From DASZQY01 sp035548515 (GTDB lineage Bacteria; Pseudomonadota; Alphaproteobacteria; Rhizobiales; Kaistiaceae), in assembly GCA_035548515.1 (NCBI GenBank), contig DASZSW010000018.1, forward strand, positions 124,001-188,000: a stretch of DNA of 64,000 nucleotides, written 5' to 3'. The stretch's first letter is position 1, and the number at the start of each line of letters is the position of its first letter. Positions 11,106 through 20,187 of the stretch are shown piece after piece. Position numbers and translations under genes: made by a program. The notes below the pieces were generated by a model, which was not told where the DNA came from, did no database searches, and was given only the letters and a program-made list of their open reading frames with translations.

Positions 11106-12221
11106 ATGACCGCACTGAAGAAACACCTGCTCACCAGTCTCGCGGCGGTCGTCGCCACGGGCGTGGTGGCGAGCGCGGCTTATGCCGACGAGGCGCTCGA
11201 CAAGATGAAAGCGGACATCGCCCGCTCGGTCGGCCCGCAGACCACATGGGACGGCCCGACGACCGGCCCGAAGGCGGCGAAGGACAAGTCGATCGTTTAC
11301 GTCTCGCTCACCCAGAACTCGAGCGGCAACGCCGACTCGGCGAAAGGCGCGGAAGAGGCGGCCAAGGTGCTCGGCTGGAAGTTCACGCTGTTCGACGGCA
11401 AGGGCACGGCCACCGGCGGCGCCGACGCGCTCAACCAGGCGATCGCGCTGAAGCCGGATGGCATCATCCTCGGCTCGGTGTCGATCGAGAACAACAAGGC
11501 CCTGATCCAGCAGGCCAACGATGCCGGCATCGTCGTCATCGGCTGGCACGCTACCGACAAGCCGGGCCCGGTCGCGGACCCGAAGGTGTTCACCAACGTC
11601 GGCACCGACCCGTACGACATCGCCTACACCGCCGGTGAATACGCGGTGGTCGATTCGAACGGCACCGCGCAGGCGGAGGTGATCAGCGACCGGCAATATC
11701 CGATCGTGGTCACCAAGTCTGACGGCATCGAGAAGGCGATCTCGGAGTGCTCGGGCTGCAAGCTGCTGTCCGAAGACAACGCGCCGTTCGGCGAAGTGCC
11801 GCAGCGCACGCCTGGCCTGATCAACTCGCTGCTCCAGCGTTTTGGTTCGAACCTCGGGTACATCCTCACGTTCAACGAGGTGTACTTCGACTTCGCCGTG
11901 CCGACGCTGAAGGCAGCGGGCATCGACCCGTCGGCTCCGCCGCACCTGATCGCGGCGGGCGACGGTTCCGAGTCGGCCTACCAGCGCATCCGCAACGGCC
12001 AGTACCAGATCGCGACCGTGCCGGAGCCGGCCTACATGCACGGCTGGCAGCTCGTGGACGAGCTCAACCGTGCATTCAACGGCCAGCCCCCGTCGGGCTT
12101 CGTGACCAAGGTGCACCTGGTGACGAAGGAGAACGTCGACGCCGACGGCGGTGACAAGAACCGCTTCGAGCCGTCGAACAACTACCGCGATCATTACAAG
12201 GCGATCTGGGGCGTGCAATAA
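11106..12221 (+). CDS. Sugar ABC transporter periplasmic binding protein
   Basis: A 371-residue exported protein of the periplasmic binding protein/LacI fold. A signal peptide with KK at residues 5-6 and cleavage after AYA at residue 27 is clear. The mature part shows the expected pattern of a sugar binder: IVYVSLTQNSSGNADS at the first strand, GIILGSVSIENN, and a late loop with SESAYQRIRNGQY. GGGAGGAAGT just upstream fixes the start at 11106; an ATG at 11091 would put the ribosome site inside the gene. It is somewhat longer than typical ribose binders, mainly through an amino-terminal insertion (about residues 28-60). A strong hairpin follows the stop. The ligand is unknown; the neighbours point to a sugar or sugar acid. 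Confidence 0.92.
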   Translation: MTALKKHLLTSLAAVVATGVVASAAYADEALDKMKADIARSVGPQTTWDGPTTGPKAAKDKSIVYVSLTQNSSGNADSAKGAEEAAKVLGWKFTLFDGKGTATGGADALNQAIALKPDGIILGSVSIENNKALIQQANDAGIVVIGWHATDKPGPVADPKVFTNVGTDPYDIAYTAGEYAVVDSNGTAQAEVISDRQYPIVVTKSDGIEKAISECSGCKLLSEDNAPFGEVPQRTPGLINSLLQRFGSNLGYILTFNEVYFDFAVPTLKAAGIDPSAPPHLIAAGDGSESAYQRIRNGQYQIATVPEPAYMHGWQLVDELNRAFNGQPPSGFVTKVHLVTKENVDADGGDKNRFEPSNNYRDHYKAIWGVQ

Positions 12222-12233
12222 ACCCCTGACGAC

Positions 12234-12274
12234 GGGCGGCCGTTACTTCCCAAGCGACGGCCGCCCTCTTCTTC
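12234..12274 (+). terminator. Hairpin after binding-protein gene (partial terminator)
   Basis: GGGCGGCCGT (12234-12243) pairs perfectly with ACGGCCGCCC (12257-12266) across a 13-base loop, followed by the pyrimidine run TCTTCTTC. It lies between the binding protein and the cupin gene of the same run. As in other sugar transporter operons, it may stabilise the upstream message and reduce read-through, giving excess binding protein. The tail is not a pure T-run, so termination is probably partial. Confidence 0.6.
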
Positions 12275-12288
12275 AGGGAGACAATGGA

Positions 12289-12660
12289 ATGGACGAGCAG
12301 GTCGTGTTCCGGGCCGGCGAAGGCCCGTACCATCAGATCAGACCCGACCTCGAAGGCGTGCTGATCGGCGGCGAGAAGGTGACGCTGGTGCGGTGGGAAT
12401 TTCCGGTCGGCAGGCCCGCGACGCCCGTGCACTCGCATCGCGATCACGAGCAATTCTGCATCATGCTCTCCGGCACCGTGCGCACGGTCCTCGGCGACGA
12501 GACGGTGACGCTATCGGCCGGCGATGTGATGCGCATTCAGCGGAACGTGCCGCACGGCGCCACCGTGGTTGTCGGCAACGAGCCGGCAGTGATGCTGGAC
12601 GTGTATTCGCCGCCGCGCGAGGAATACGTCGCGGCCGCGGCCAAGCCGGCGAAGCGATAG
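12289..12660 (+). CDS. Small cupin-domain protein
   Basis: A 123-residue single-domain cupin. Motif 1 appears as TPVHSHRDHEQFCIMLSG, with two His and a Glu in the metal positions, and motif 2 as GDVMRIQRNVPHGATV, with the fourth His. Such small cupins bind a divalent metal and act as sugar isomerases, epimerases, dioxygenases or sensors. The start at 12289 has GGGAG nine bases upstream; an ATG five bases earlier is out of frame. The gene lies 67 bases after the binding-protein gene and 19 bases before the LVIVD gene. A catabolic step or anomerisation in the same pathway is the likely role, but the sequence does not define it. Confidence 0.85.
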   Translation: MDEQVVFRAGEGPYHQIRPDLEGVLIGGEKVTLVRWEFPVGRPATPVHSHRDHEQFCIMLSGTVRTVLGDETVTLSAGDVMRIQRNVPHGATVVVGNEPAVMLDVYSPPREEYVAAAAKPAKR

Positions 12661-12679
12661 CAGCGACTGGAGTCATGCG

Positions 12680-13921
12680 ATGGCGGACGTAAAGCCGGAG
12701 AGCGCGAAGAACATCAAGTTCGTCGGCTACTCGGACCAGGGCGGCCGGCCGGACGGCGTCCAGGTCATGGTCAACAAGGGCTACGCGTTCGTATCGCAGG
12801 CGTTCAGCGGCGGCTGGAGCCTGATCGACGTGCGCAATCCGCGCGAGCCGAAGGCGGCGGGGTTCTTCCCGTGCCATCCGGCCTCGTGGGCCCTGCATCT
12901 CCAGGCTTTCGGCGATCTGCTGCTGGTCGTCGAGGAGTTCAACTTCTACTCGGTCTTCAACAGCGAGAAGGCCTACTACGCCAAATCCGCCGACGACATC
13001 ACCAGCGCCGATTTCGGCAAGCGCGGCGAGGATTACTCGGCGGGCCTCCGCGTCTACGACATCTCCAACCCGGCGGAGCCCCGCGCCATCGGCTTCATGG
13101 AGGTCGAGGGCCTCGGCCTCCACCGCGTGTGGTGGGTCGGCGAGCGCTACGCGTATGCCTCCGCCTTCCTCGACGGATACACCGACCACATCCTGATCAT
13201 CATCGACATGGCCGACCCGACCAAGCCGCGCGAGGTCGGGCGCTGGTGGATGCCGGGCATGCACAAGGCCAAGGGCGAGGAGCCGAGCTGGAAGGGCCGC
13301 ACGGCGCTCCACCATGCGCTGGTCGCCGGCGACACGGCGTACAGCTCGTGGCGCGATGGCGGCATCGTGCTGCTCGACATCAAGGATCGCACCGCGCCGA
13401 AGATGATCTCCCACCGCAACTGGAGCCCGCCGTTTGCGGGCGGCACGCACTCTGCGCTGCCTCTGGTGGATCGCGGGCTGCTGGTGGTCGCCGACGAGGC
13501 GGTGCAGGACATCGACGCCGAGCCGATGAAGCACACGTGGATGATCGACATCCGCGCGCCGGAGAATCCGGTGACTATCGCCACCATGCCGATCCCCTCC
13601 GACCAGGACTACGTCAAGAAGGGTGGGCACTTCGGCCCGCACAACCTCTGGGAAAACCGGCCGGACGCCTACCAGAGTTCGAATGTCATCTTCGCGACCT
13701 ACCAGAATGCGGGGGTGCGCGTGTTCGACATCCGCAACCAATACCGGCCGGAGGAGATTGCGTACTTCGTCCCCCCGCCTCCTGCCCGCGCCATGGACTC
13801 GCGGCCCGACACATCGAAAGCGATCCTGCACACCTGCGACGTCTACGTGCAGCCGAATGGCCTTATGTACATCACCGACTTCAACGCCGGGCTCTACATC
13901 CTGGAATGGAACGGCGCGTGA
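12680..13921 (+). CDS. LVIVD-repeat beta-propeller protein
   Basis: A 413-residue protein built from repeats in which a strand ending in V-D-I or similar is followed by NP-EP/KP turns: SLIDVRNPREPKAAGF, RVYDISNPAEPRAIGF, IIDMADPTKPREVGRW, LLDIKDRTAPKMIS, RVFDIRNQYRPEEIAYF. This spacing is that of the LVIVD family, which is thought to form a beta-propeller. There is no obvious signal peptide, so it is probably cytoplasmic despite many family members being exported. Several histidines near loops (GTHSALPL, GGHFGPHNLW) could line an active site. Function is unknown; its place between a cupin and a dehydratase suggests an enzyme or scaffold of this pathway, perhaps a lactonase-like step. Confidence 0.8.
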   Translation: MADVKPESAKNIKFVGYSDQGGRPDGVQVMVNKGYAFVSQAFSGGWSLIDVRNPREPKAAGFFPCHPASWALHLQAFGDLLLVVEEFNFYSVFNSEKAYYAKSADDITSADFGKRGEDYSAGLRVYDISNPAEPRAIGFMEVEGLGLHRVWWVGERYAYASAFLDGYTDHILIIIDMADPTKPREVGRWWMPGMHKAKGEEPSWKGRTALHHALVAGDTAYSSWRDGGIVLLDIKDRTAPKMISHRNWSPPFAGGTHSALPLVDRGLLVVADEAVQDIDAEPMKHTWMIDIRAPENPVTIATMPIPSDQDYVKKGGHFGPHNLWENRPDAYQSSNVIFATYQNAGVRVFDIRNQYRPEEIAYFVPPPPARAMDSRPDTSKAILHTCDVYVQPNGLMYITDFNAGLYILEWNGA

Positions 13922-14832
13922 GCGGCGATCTCAGACAGACTCTGCGCGAGGGTGTGCTGGCGTTTCCGGCGACGCCGTTCACGACCGACCTGACGCTTGA
14001 CGCGGCCACACTGGAGCGCCATGTCGCCGATCTCGCAGCCGCCAAGCCCATCGCGCTGGTACCGGCAGGCGGAGCGGGCGAATTGTTCTCGCTTTCGCTC
14101 GCCGAACACGCGGCGATCGTGCAGGCGACGGTGCGGAACGCCGGTGGCGTTCCGGTGATCGCTGGCGCGGGTTTCAACACTGCCATCGCAATTGAGCAGG
14201 CGCGGGCAGCGGAGAAAGCAGGCGCGGCGGCGATCCTGCTTCTGCCGCCCTACCTGATCACCCCCGATCAGGCGGGCCTCGCGGCCTACGCCGAAGCCGT
14301 GTGCCGCGCGACGGGCATTGGTGTCCTCATCTACAGCCGTGACAACGGCGTGTTCGCGCCCGAAACTGCCGCGCGGCTGGCCGAACGATGCCCGAACCTC
14401 GTCGGGCTCAAGGACGGCACCGGCGATTTCGAGGCGCTGTCGGTTTTGAGGCGCGACCTCGGCGAGCGTCTCGTGCTGATCAACGGCGTGCCGACGGCGG
14501 AAATACTCGCGCGCCAATGCTTCGCCATCGGAATGCGCGCGTATTCCTCCGCGGTATTCGCATTCCTGCCCTCGCTGGCGCTTCGCTTCTTCCGCGCTGT
14601 ACGCGACCGCGAAGACACAACCGCCGACGACATCATGCAGCGGTTCTACCTGCCGCTGGTGAAGCTCAGGCAGAAGCGGCGCGGCTATGCTGTGGCCATC
14701 GTCAAGGCGGGTCTCCGCGCCGTCGGCAAGCCGGCCGGGCCGGTGCGCCCACCCTTGGTCGACCTGACCGCGACGGAGGAGGAAGAATTGCGGCGGCTGA
14801 TCGGTGCAATCGCGCAAGAGGTGCCGGCATGA
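13918..14832 (+). CDS. DapA/KdgD family aldolase-dehydratase
   Basis: A protein of about 304 residues in the dihydrodipicolinate synthase/N-acetylneuraminate lyase superfamily, closest in feel to 5-dehydro-4-deoxyglucarate dehydratase (KdgD). Visible features are GVLAFPATPFTTDLTLD, PAGGAGELFSLS, AGAGFNTAIAIEQAR, LIYSRDNGVF at the active-site Tyr position, and LVGLKDGTGD with the Schiff-base Lys. KdgD converts 5-keto-4-deoxyglucarate to 2-oxoglutarate semialdehyde. I prefer GTG at 13918, which overlaps the previous stop as GTGA; ATG at 13906 would add four residues. The stop overlaps the next ATG. A dehydratase or aldolase for another sugar acid is also possible. Confidence 0.85.
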   Translation: MSGDLRQTLREGVLAFPATPFTTDLTLDAATLERHVADLAAAKPIALVPAGGAGELFSLSLAEHAAIVQATVRNAGGVPVIAGAGFNTAIAIEQARAAEKAGAAAILLLPPYLITPDQAGLAAYAEAVCRATGIGVLIYSRDNGVFAPETAARLAERCPNLVGLKDGTGDFEALSVLRRDLGERLVLINGVPTAEILARQCFAIGMRAYSSAVFAFLPSLALRFFRAVRDREDTTADDIMQRFYLPLVKLRQKRRGYAVAIVKAGLRAVGKPAGPVRPPLVDLTATEEEELRRLIGAIAQEVPA

Positions 14833-15671
14833 AACCTGTCGTTGGGATCATCGCGCAGGGCGGCATGGGCGCCGCGACCGGCGCGAAGCTGACGCAGCAC
14901 GGCGTCGAGGTGCTGACGGTCACCGCCGGACGGAGTAAGGCGAGCGCCGAGCGCGCCGCCGCCGCGGGCATGAAATCCGTCAGCGAAGATGCCCTCGTGC
15001 AGGCGGACTTCGTCCTTTCCATCGTTCCACCCGGCGAAGCGATACCCTTGGCAAAGCGGCTGGTGCCCTTCCTCATGCGGTCCGCGAAGAAGCCGGTCTA
15101 CATCGACCTCAACGCGGTGAACCCCGATACGGCGATGATGGTGGAGATGGTGATCGCGCCGTCGAAATGCGTCTTCCTCGACGGCGGCATCATCGGCGGG
15201 CCGCCGCGTGCGGATGGATACAGCCCCGTCTACTATGTCTCGGGTCAGGAAGCCGCGCGCGCGCAAGTGCTCGGCGACCTTGGGCTGAAGATCGGCGTGC
15301 TCGACGGGCCGGTTGGGGCGGCTTCGGCGCTGAAGATGTCGTACGCCGGCATCACCAAGGGGCTGATCGCCGTGGGCTCGTCGATGATGCTTGCGGCGAA
15401 GCGCGCGGGCATCGCCGAGGCGCTTTACGCCGAGCTTGCTGCGAGCCAGCCGACGCTTCTCGCCGGTTTCAGCAAGAGCGTGCCGGACATGTTCGGTAAA
15501 GCTTATCGCTGGGTGGCGGAGATGGAGGAGATCGCGGGGTTCGCCGGCACCGGCCGTGCGGAGCACGAGATCTACGCGGCCATCGCGCAGCTCTACCAGC
15601 GTCTCGGCGCCGACAACAGCGGTGACAAGCGCGAGATCGAGACGCTTCGCGGGTTCTTTCCGAAGGCGTAG
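14829..15671 (+). CDS. NAD(P)-binding dehydrogenase with DUF1932 domain
   Basis: A 280-residue protein with an amino-terminal Rossmann domain of the 6-phosphogluconate/3-hydroxyisobutyrate dehydrogenase type (VVGIIAQGGMGAATGAKL, then FVLSIVPPGEAIPLA) and an all-helical carboxyl domain of the DUF1932 kind (VGAASALKMSYAGITKGLIAVGSSM). The Lys in ALKMSYA is in the place of the catalytic Lys of beta-hydroxyacid dehydrogenases. The glycine loop is unusual, with AQG where G-x-G is expected. It overlaps the KdgD-like gene by four bases. The likely role is oxidation or reduction of a beta-hydroxy acid intermediate in the same pathway. Confidence 0.85.
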   Translation: MKPVVGIIAQGGMGAATGAKLTQHGVEVLTVTAGRSKASAERAAAAGMKSVSEDALVQADFVLSIVPPGEAIPLAKRLVPFLMRSAKKPVYIDLNAVNPDTAMMVEMVIAPSKCVFLDGGIIGGPPRADGYSPVYYVSGQEAARAQVLGDLGLKIGVLDGPVGAASALKMSYAGITKGLIAVGSSMMLAAKRAGIAEALYAELAASQPTLLAGFSKSVPDMFGKAYRWVAEMEEIAGFAGTGRAEHEIYAAIAQLYQRLGADNSGDKREIETLRGFFPKA

Positions 15672-15755
15672 CGGCGGCCATTTTTGCACGCGACGGATGC
15701 GTGGCCGGACGGTAGGCTTCGTCCTCCTTCCGCAGTGCTTTCACGGGCATATCGA

Positions 15756-17762
15756 ATGGCTGAGCAGGAAATTCGCTGGGGCATCCTCGGTCCCGGGTCG
15801 ATCGCAAAGGCGTTTCTTGCCTCGCTGCAACGATCGGAAAACGCGCGGCTCGTTGCCATCGGTTCGCGCGACGCCAACAAGCCCGGATTGGCCGAGACCT
15901 TTCCCGGCGCGCGCATCCATCATGGCTACCAGGCGCTGCTCGACGATCCGGAAGTCGATGCGATCTACATCGCGACTCCCCACCCCGGCCACGCCGAGTG
16001 GGCGATAAAGGCCGCGGAAGCCGGCAAGGCTGTCCTCTGCGAGAAGCCGATCGCGGTCTCGGCGCACGAGGCGGAGGCGATGATCCACGCCGCGCGCAAG
16101 GCCGGCACCTTCCTGGGCGAAGCGTTCATGTACCGGCTGCACCCGCAGACAGCGAAGGTCGTGGAGCTTGTGAAGAGCGGCACGATCGGCGAAGTGCGCA
16201 CGATCAAGGCGAGCTTCGGCTTCCGCATGGGCAACCCCGATCCCAACCACCGGCTGCTCGCCAACGATACCGCCGGCGGCGGCATCCTCGACATCTGCTG
16301 CTACCCGGTGTCCTTCGCGCGGCTGATCGCGGGCGCCGCCACCGGCAAAGCTTTCGCCGATCCGGTGAAAGTGCACGGCGTCGGGCATCTGGGCGCCACC
16401 GGCGTCGACGAATGGGCGTCGGCAGTGCTGCAGTTTCCCGGTGACATCCTCGCGGAGGTCTCGGGCGGCATCGCACTGGCCCACGACAATACGGTGCGGG
16501 TGTTCGGCACCGAGGGCTGGCTGGAAGTGGCCTCCCCTTGGTTCGCGACCGGGCGACAGGGCGGCAGCGCCGACATCATCACCCACGGGCCGGACGGGAA
16601 AACCGAGACGCTTACCGTCACCGAGCCGCGCTGGCTCTACGTCTTCGAGATCGAGGCGGCTGGGCGGGCGATCCGCGCGAAGCGTGGCCAGTTCGATACG
16701 CCGGGCATGACGTGGGCCGATACGCTCGGCAACATGCGCGTCCTCGACAAATGGCGCGCCGACATCGGCCTGCAATTTGACATCGAGAAGGCGCACCGGC
16801 GCACCAGCCGGATCGGCGGCCGGCCGCTCGGCAAGCCGGGCAAGCCGATGCCGCGCCTCAAGATCGGCGGGATCAACAAGCCCACATCGGTGCTCGCGCT
16901 CGGCGCCGTCGGCATGGAGACGCCGGCGCACGCCGCGATCCTGCTGGACGAATTCTACGAGCGCGGCGGCACGGTGGTCGACACGGCGTGGAACTACTGG
17001 GCTGGCCGGGCCGATCGTCTCGTCGGTGGCTGGATGGAAACGCGCGGCGTGCGCGAGGACATGGTCGTCCTGGCCAAGGGGCTGCACACGCCGCTGGTCT
17101 ACCCCGACGTGGTGTCGCGGCAACTCGGCGACTCCCTCGAGCGCCTGCGCACCGACTACACCGACCTCTACGTCATGCATCGCGACAATCCGGACGTGCC
17201 GGTCGGCGAATTCGTCGATGCCATAGACCGCGAAGTGAAGGCCGGCCGCATCCGCGTTTGGGGCGGATCGAACTGGACGCGCGAACGCATGGATGCGGCG
17301 GTCGAGTACGCTGCGAAGAATCACAAGACACCACCGGGAGTGCTCTCCAACAATTTCTCGCTGGCAGAAATGATCGAGGCGCCATGGGCCGGGTGCATCG
17401 CCTCATCCGACGATGCGTGGAAGGCATGGTTGCGGCAGAGGCGTATCCCACTGCTGGCATGGTCCAGTCAGGCGCAGGGCTTCTTCACCAACCGGGCGGG
17501 ACGCGACAAACGTGACGAGCCGGAACTGGTCCGCTGCTGGTACAGCGAAAGCAATTTCGCGCGCCGCGACCGCGCTGCGGAGCTAGCCCAGCGGTTCGGC
17601 AAGAAGCCACTGCACGTGGCGCTCGCCTACTGCATGGCGCAGGATTTCCCGGTGCTGCCGCTGATTGGGCCGCTGACGCTGCAGGAGCTGGACGATTCGC
17701 TCGAGGCGCTCGACATCACCCTGACGCCGCAGGATATCGCCTGGCTGGAGACGGGGAAGTAG
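15756..17762 (+). CDS. Fusion: Gfo/Idh/MocA oxidoreductase + aldo/keto reductase
   Basis: A 668-residue two-enzyme fusion. Residues about 5-345 are a Gfo/Idh/MocA dehydrogenase: GILGPGSIAKAF at the nucleotide site, AIYIATPHPGHAEW, the EKP motif in VLCEKPIAVS, and EAFMYRLHPQ. From residue 365 on is a full aldo/keto reductase with the tetrad residues visible: Asp and Tyr in VVDTAWNYWAG, Lys in VVLAKGLHT, His in LYVMHRDNP. The linker around RPLGKPGKPMPRLKIGG has no stop or ribosome site, so this is one polypeptide. Both halves use NAD(P), so a redox-neutral pair acting on one sugar (oxidise, then reduce another carbon) is plausible. It follows the previous gene by 84 bases and NagA by 3. I chose ATG at 15756, where homology begins. 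Confidence 0.88.
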   Translation: MAEQEIRWGILGPGSIAKAFLASLQRSENARLVAIGSRDANKPGLAETFPGARIHHGYQALLDDPEVDAIYIATPHPGHAEWAIKAAEAGKAVLCEKPIAVSAHEAEAMIHAARKAGTFLGEAFMYRLHPQTAKVVELVKSGTIGEVRTIKASFGFRMGNPDPNHRLLANDTAGGGILDICCYPVSFARLIAGAATGKAFADPVKVHGVGHLGATGVDEWASAVLQFPGDILAEVSGGIALAHDNTVRVFGTEGWLEVASPWFATGRQGGSADIITHGPDGKTETLTVTEPRWLYVFEIEAAGRAIRAKRGQFDTPGMTWADTLGNMRVLDKWRADIGLQFDIEKAHRRTSRIGGRPLGKPGKPMPRLKIGGINKPTSVLALGAVGMETPAHAAILLDEFYERGGTVVDTAWNYWAGRADRLVGGWMETRGVREDMVVLAKGLHTPLVYPDVVSRQLGDSLERLRTDYTDLYVMHRDNPDVPVGEFVDAIDREVKAGRIRVWGGSNWTRERMDAAVEYAAKNHKTPPGVLSNNFSLAEMIEAPWAGCIASSDDAWKAWLRQRRIPLLAWSSQAQGFFTNRAGRDKRDEPELVRCWYSESNFARRDRAAELAQRFGKKPLHVALAYCMAQDFPVLPLIGPLTLQELDDSLEALDITLTPQDIAWLETGK

Positions 17763-17765
17763 CAG

Positions 17766-18905
17766 ATGGCGCGCCTCGCCCTTGCGGCGGATGTGATCTT
17801 CGACGGCTCCGGATGGCATCCGCGCGGGGCGCTTATTGTCGAGGATGGGAGGGTCGTTCGGATTGTCGGGGGAGCCGACGTGCCCGCTGACGCCGAGCGG
17901 TTGCCGGAGCACACGGTGCTGGCCCCCGGTTTTGTCGACCTTCAGGTCAATGGCGGGGATGGCGTCATGTTCAATGACGCGCCGGACGTGGCCGCGATCG
18001 AGCAGGTCTGCGCGGCGCATGCGCGGCTTGGCACAACCGCGCTGCTCGCGACGATCATTACCGACCGTCCGGAGGTAGCGCAGCGTTTCGTAGCGGCAGG
18101 CGCGGAAGCGCAACGGCGCGCAACGCCGGGCTTCCTCGGCGTGCATCTTGAGGGTCCGCATATCTCGGCCGCCCGGAAGGGTGCGCACCCGGCCGAGTTC
18201 ATCCGCACGATGACACCTGCCGATACGACTTTTCTGGTCGCGGCCCGCGAGAGGATCCGGCACGTACTGGTGACGCTCGCTCCGGAATCGGTGGCAAAGG
18301 AGCACGTGGTTGCTCTCGCCAAAGCAGGTGTCGTGGTCAGCCTCGGGCACACCGACGCCGACTATGACACCGCCATCGCTTACGCCAAGGCGGGCGCGAC
18401 CGTCGCGACGCACCTCTTCAACGCCATGAGCCAGATGACCAGCCGCGCGCCCGGCATGGTCGGCGCGGTCCTCGACTGGGGCGCCCTCTCGGGGAGTCTC
18501 ATCGCCGACGGCTTCCACGTACATTATGCGACCGTAGCGGCGGCGCTGCGCGCAAAGCGGACGCCCGGGCGGATATTCCTGGTCAGCGACGCGATGGCGG
18601 CCGCGGGCTCCGACATCACATCGTTCACACTTGCCGGCCGGCGCGTTACCCGCTCCGGAGGCAAGCTGACGCTAGACGACGGCACGCTGGCCGGCGCGGA
18701 TACGACAATGGCGGCGTCCGTGAAATTCCTCCAGTCGATCCGCGTCGATCTGACGGAGACGCTGCGCATGGCGTCGCTCTATCCGGCGGATGTCATTGGC
18801 GCGAGCGACCGGGGCCGGCTGACGCCGGGAGCACGCGCGGACATCGTCGCTCTGACGCCGGGGATGGACGTCACCGGCACCTGGATAGGCGGGGTGCGCG
18901 TCTAG
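17766..18905 (+). CDS. nagA: N-acetylglucosamine-6-phosphate deacetylase
   Basis: A 379-residue amidohydrolase with the NagA pattern throughout: APGFVDLQVNGGDGVMFND, LGVHLEGPHIS with metal-binding Glu, VVSLGHTDADYD and THLFNAMSQMTSR with metal His residues, ADGFHVH, and the catalytic Asp in FLVSDAMAAAGSD. It removes acetate from GlcNAc-6-phosphate to give GlcN-6-phosphate in the cytoplasm. Three bases separate it from the fusion gene, so it is probably the end of the run from 7614. No glucosamine-6-phosphate deaminase or amino-sugar kinase is in the window, so an N-acetylated substrate for the whole operon is a possibility but not proven. The stop overlaps the end of the convergent LuxR gene by four bases. 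Confidence 0.93.
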   Translation: MARLALAADVIFDGSGWHPRGALIVEDGRVVRIVGGADVPADAERLPEHTVLAPGFVDLQVNGGDGVMFNDAPDVAAIEQVCAAHARLGTTALLATIITDRPEVAQRFVAAGAEAQRRATPGFLGVHLEGPHISAARKGAHPAEFIRTMTPADTTFLVAARERIRHVLVTLAPESVAKEHVVALAKAGVVVSLGHTDADYDTAIAYAKAGATVATHLFNAMSQMTSRAPGMVGAVLDWGALSGSLIADGFHVHYATVAAALRAKRTPGRIFLVSDAMAAAGSDITSFTLAGRRVTRSGGKLTLDDGTLAGADTTMAASVKFLQSIRVDLTETLRMASLYPADVIGASDRGRLTPGARADIVALTPGMDVTGTWIGGVRV

Positions 18906-20029
18906 GTGGCGATCGGGCTAGCGAGGCCTGCCGCGAGCTTCACCAGATCGACCTGACTGCGGGCGCCCGTCTTTTGGAAGATATGGCGGAGGTGCGTCTT
19001 CACCGTGCTTTCGCTGAGGTGAAGCAGAATCGACGTGGGCCCAACACGGCCGACGTCGAGGATCACGTGCAGCGTGCGCGTCTCGGCGACGCTCAGGCGA
19101 TAGATCTCGGCAATAGAGCGGACGGCCGCCGGAAATTCCATGTCGATCTTGCGCACAAACAGAGCAGCGGTGGCGCCTCGCGCGCCCTGCACGTCGCGGC
19201 GACGGCCGGCGGTCATCGGCAAGACGTGCGCGGCGTAGCGGTCCCCTGCGCCGGACCTGACCGGTGTCGCAATGCCGCGCGCTTCCAACGCGACGTCTCC
19301 GTCTGCGGCAGCGGCGAAGCTCTCGGCCAGGCTGCGCTGGGCTTTGGCATCAAGCGCCGTCAGCACGCCGTCCGCGAGGTGAAACATGTCTCCCGCCGCC
19401 AGCATCGCTTCGCCGCGCGCGTTGGCGTGAACCATTCGGCCATCGGTCTCGACGAGGAACACCGCCGCGGCGAGGCCGTCGATCGTATCGGCGAAGGCGG
19501 CGGCCTCGACCTTCGCCAGGTCTATGACTTTGCCAATCAGGAGCGCGCGGCGGAAATGCGGGACAATGAGCTCCATCCGGCGGCGTGTTTCGAGATCGAC
19601 GATGCCCTTGCTTTCGTGGCGGGAGAAGGCGAGGGCAGCAACCGCCATCGGCGTCTTTTCGATGGTCGACTGCACGACGTCGATAATGCCCTGCGGTTTC
19701 GCCCATTCGGTGTAGACGCGGTGCTGGTAGAATTCCTCACCGACGACATCGAGCATGGTGCCCACCTCACCGACCCTGAAGCGAAAGGAGGGACGCAGCG
19801 CGGGGTTGATCTCCATGTAGTAATCGAAGTTATCGAGGTACTTCTGTTCGTACCCCCACCACACACGGATACCGGCGTTGCGCTGGAGCAGATCGTAGGC
19901 GCCGATCATTCCGCCCATGCAGTTGAGGAAGCCCGAGGCGCGCTCGAGCGCAAGCGGCCACACTGCGCCGTCGAGCGAGGCGTCGTATACGGCGCCGAGT
20001 AGCGCTGAAAGGACTGCGAACTCTGGCAT
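18902..20029 (-). CDS. LuxR family transcriptional regulator
   Basis: A 375-residue regulator with a carboxyl-terminal LuxR/GerE helix-turn-helix (LSVAETRTLHVILDVGR, then SESTVKTHLRHIFQKTGARSQVDLVKLA). The first 300 residues have no recognised input domain; a PAS-like segment may lie around residues 185-290 (VFLVETDGRMVHANARGEAML). This layout is seen in alphaproteobacterial LuxR solos whose ligands are unknown; there is no autoinducer synthase in the window. It lies between nagA (convergent, four-base overlap) and rhaI (same strand, 158 bases upstream), so it may be read from its own promoter in that gap or through from rhaI. Confidence 0.88.
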   Translation of the reverse strand: MPEFAVLSALLGAVYDASLDGAVWPLALERASGFLNCMGGMIGAYDLLQRNAGIRVWWGYEQKYLDNFDYYMEINPALRPSFRFRVGEVGTMLDVVGEEFYQHRVYTEWAKPQGIIDVVQSTIEKTPMAVAALAFSRHESKGIVDLETRRRMELIVPHFRRALLIGKVIDLAKVEAAAFADTIDGLAAAVFLVETDGRMVHANARGEAMLAAGDMFHLADGVLTALDAKAQRSLAESFAAAADGDVALEARGIATPVRSGAGDRYAAHVLPMTAGRRRDVQGARGATAALFVRKIDMEFPAAVRSIAEIYRLSVAETRTLHVILDVGRVGPTSILLHLSESTVKTHLRHIFQKTGARSQVDLVKLAAGLASPIAT

Positions 20030-20187
20030 GTGCGATGGGCGATCAGGCCCGGCAACCGGAAGTGTTCTACCTTGGAGGGTAAGTTAGCCCCCTCGTCGGG
20101 TCAAACCGGCCGGTAGCTCACCGCATACGCCGCTGCCGCTGAAGAGCAGGCGTCCAGATGCACGCGTTGCATGACAGGCGCGAACCT

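Noticed and set aside
12461..13831. Minus-strand frame of 456 codons opposite the LVIVD gene
   Set aside because: No recognisable motif and shadow-like composition; the plus strand carries a clear repeat protein in an operon.
20030..20187. Possible small RNA or autoinducer synthase near the LuxR gene
   Set aside because: No structured RNA features or coding frame could be supported in this 158-base gap, and no LuxI-like gene is in the window.
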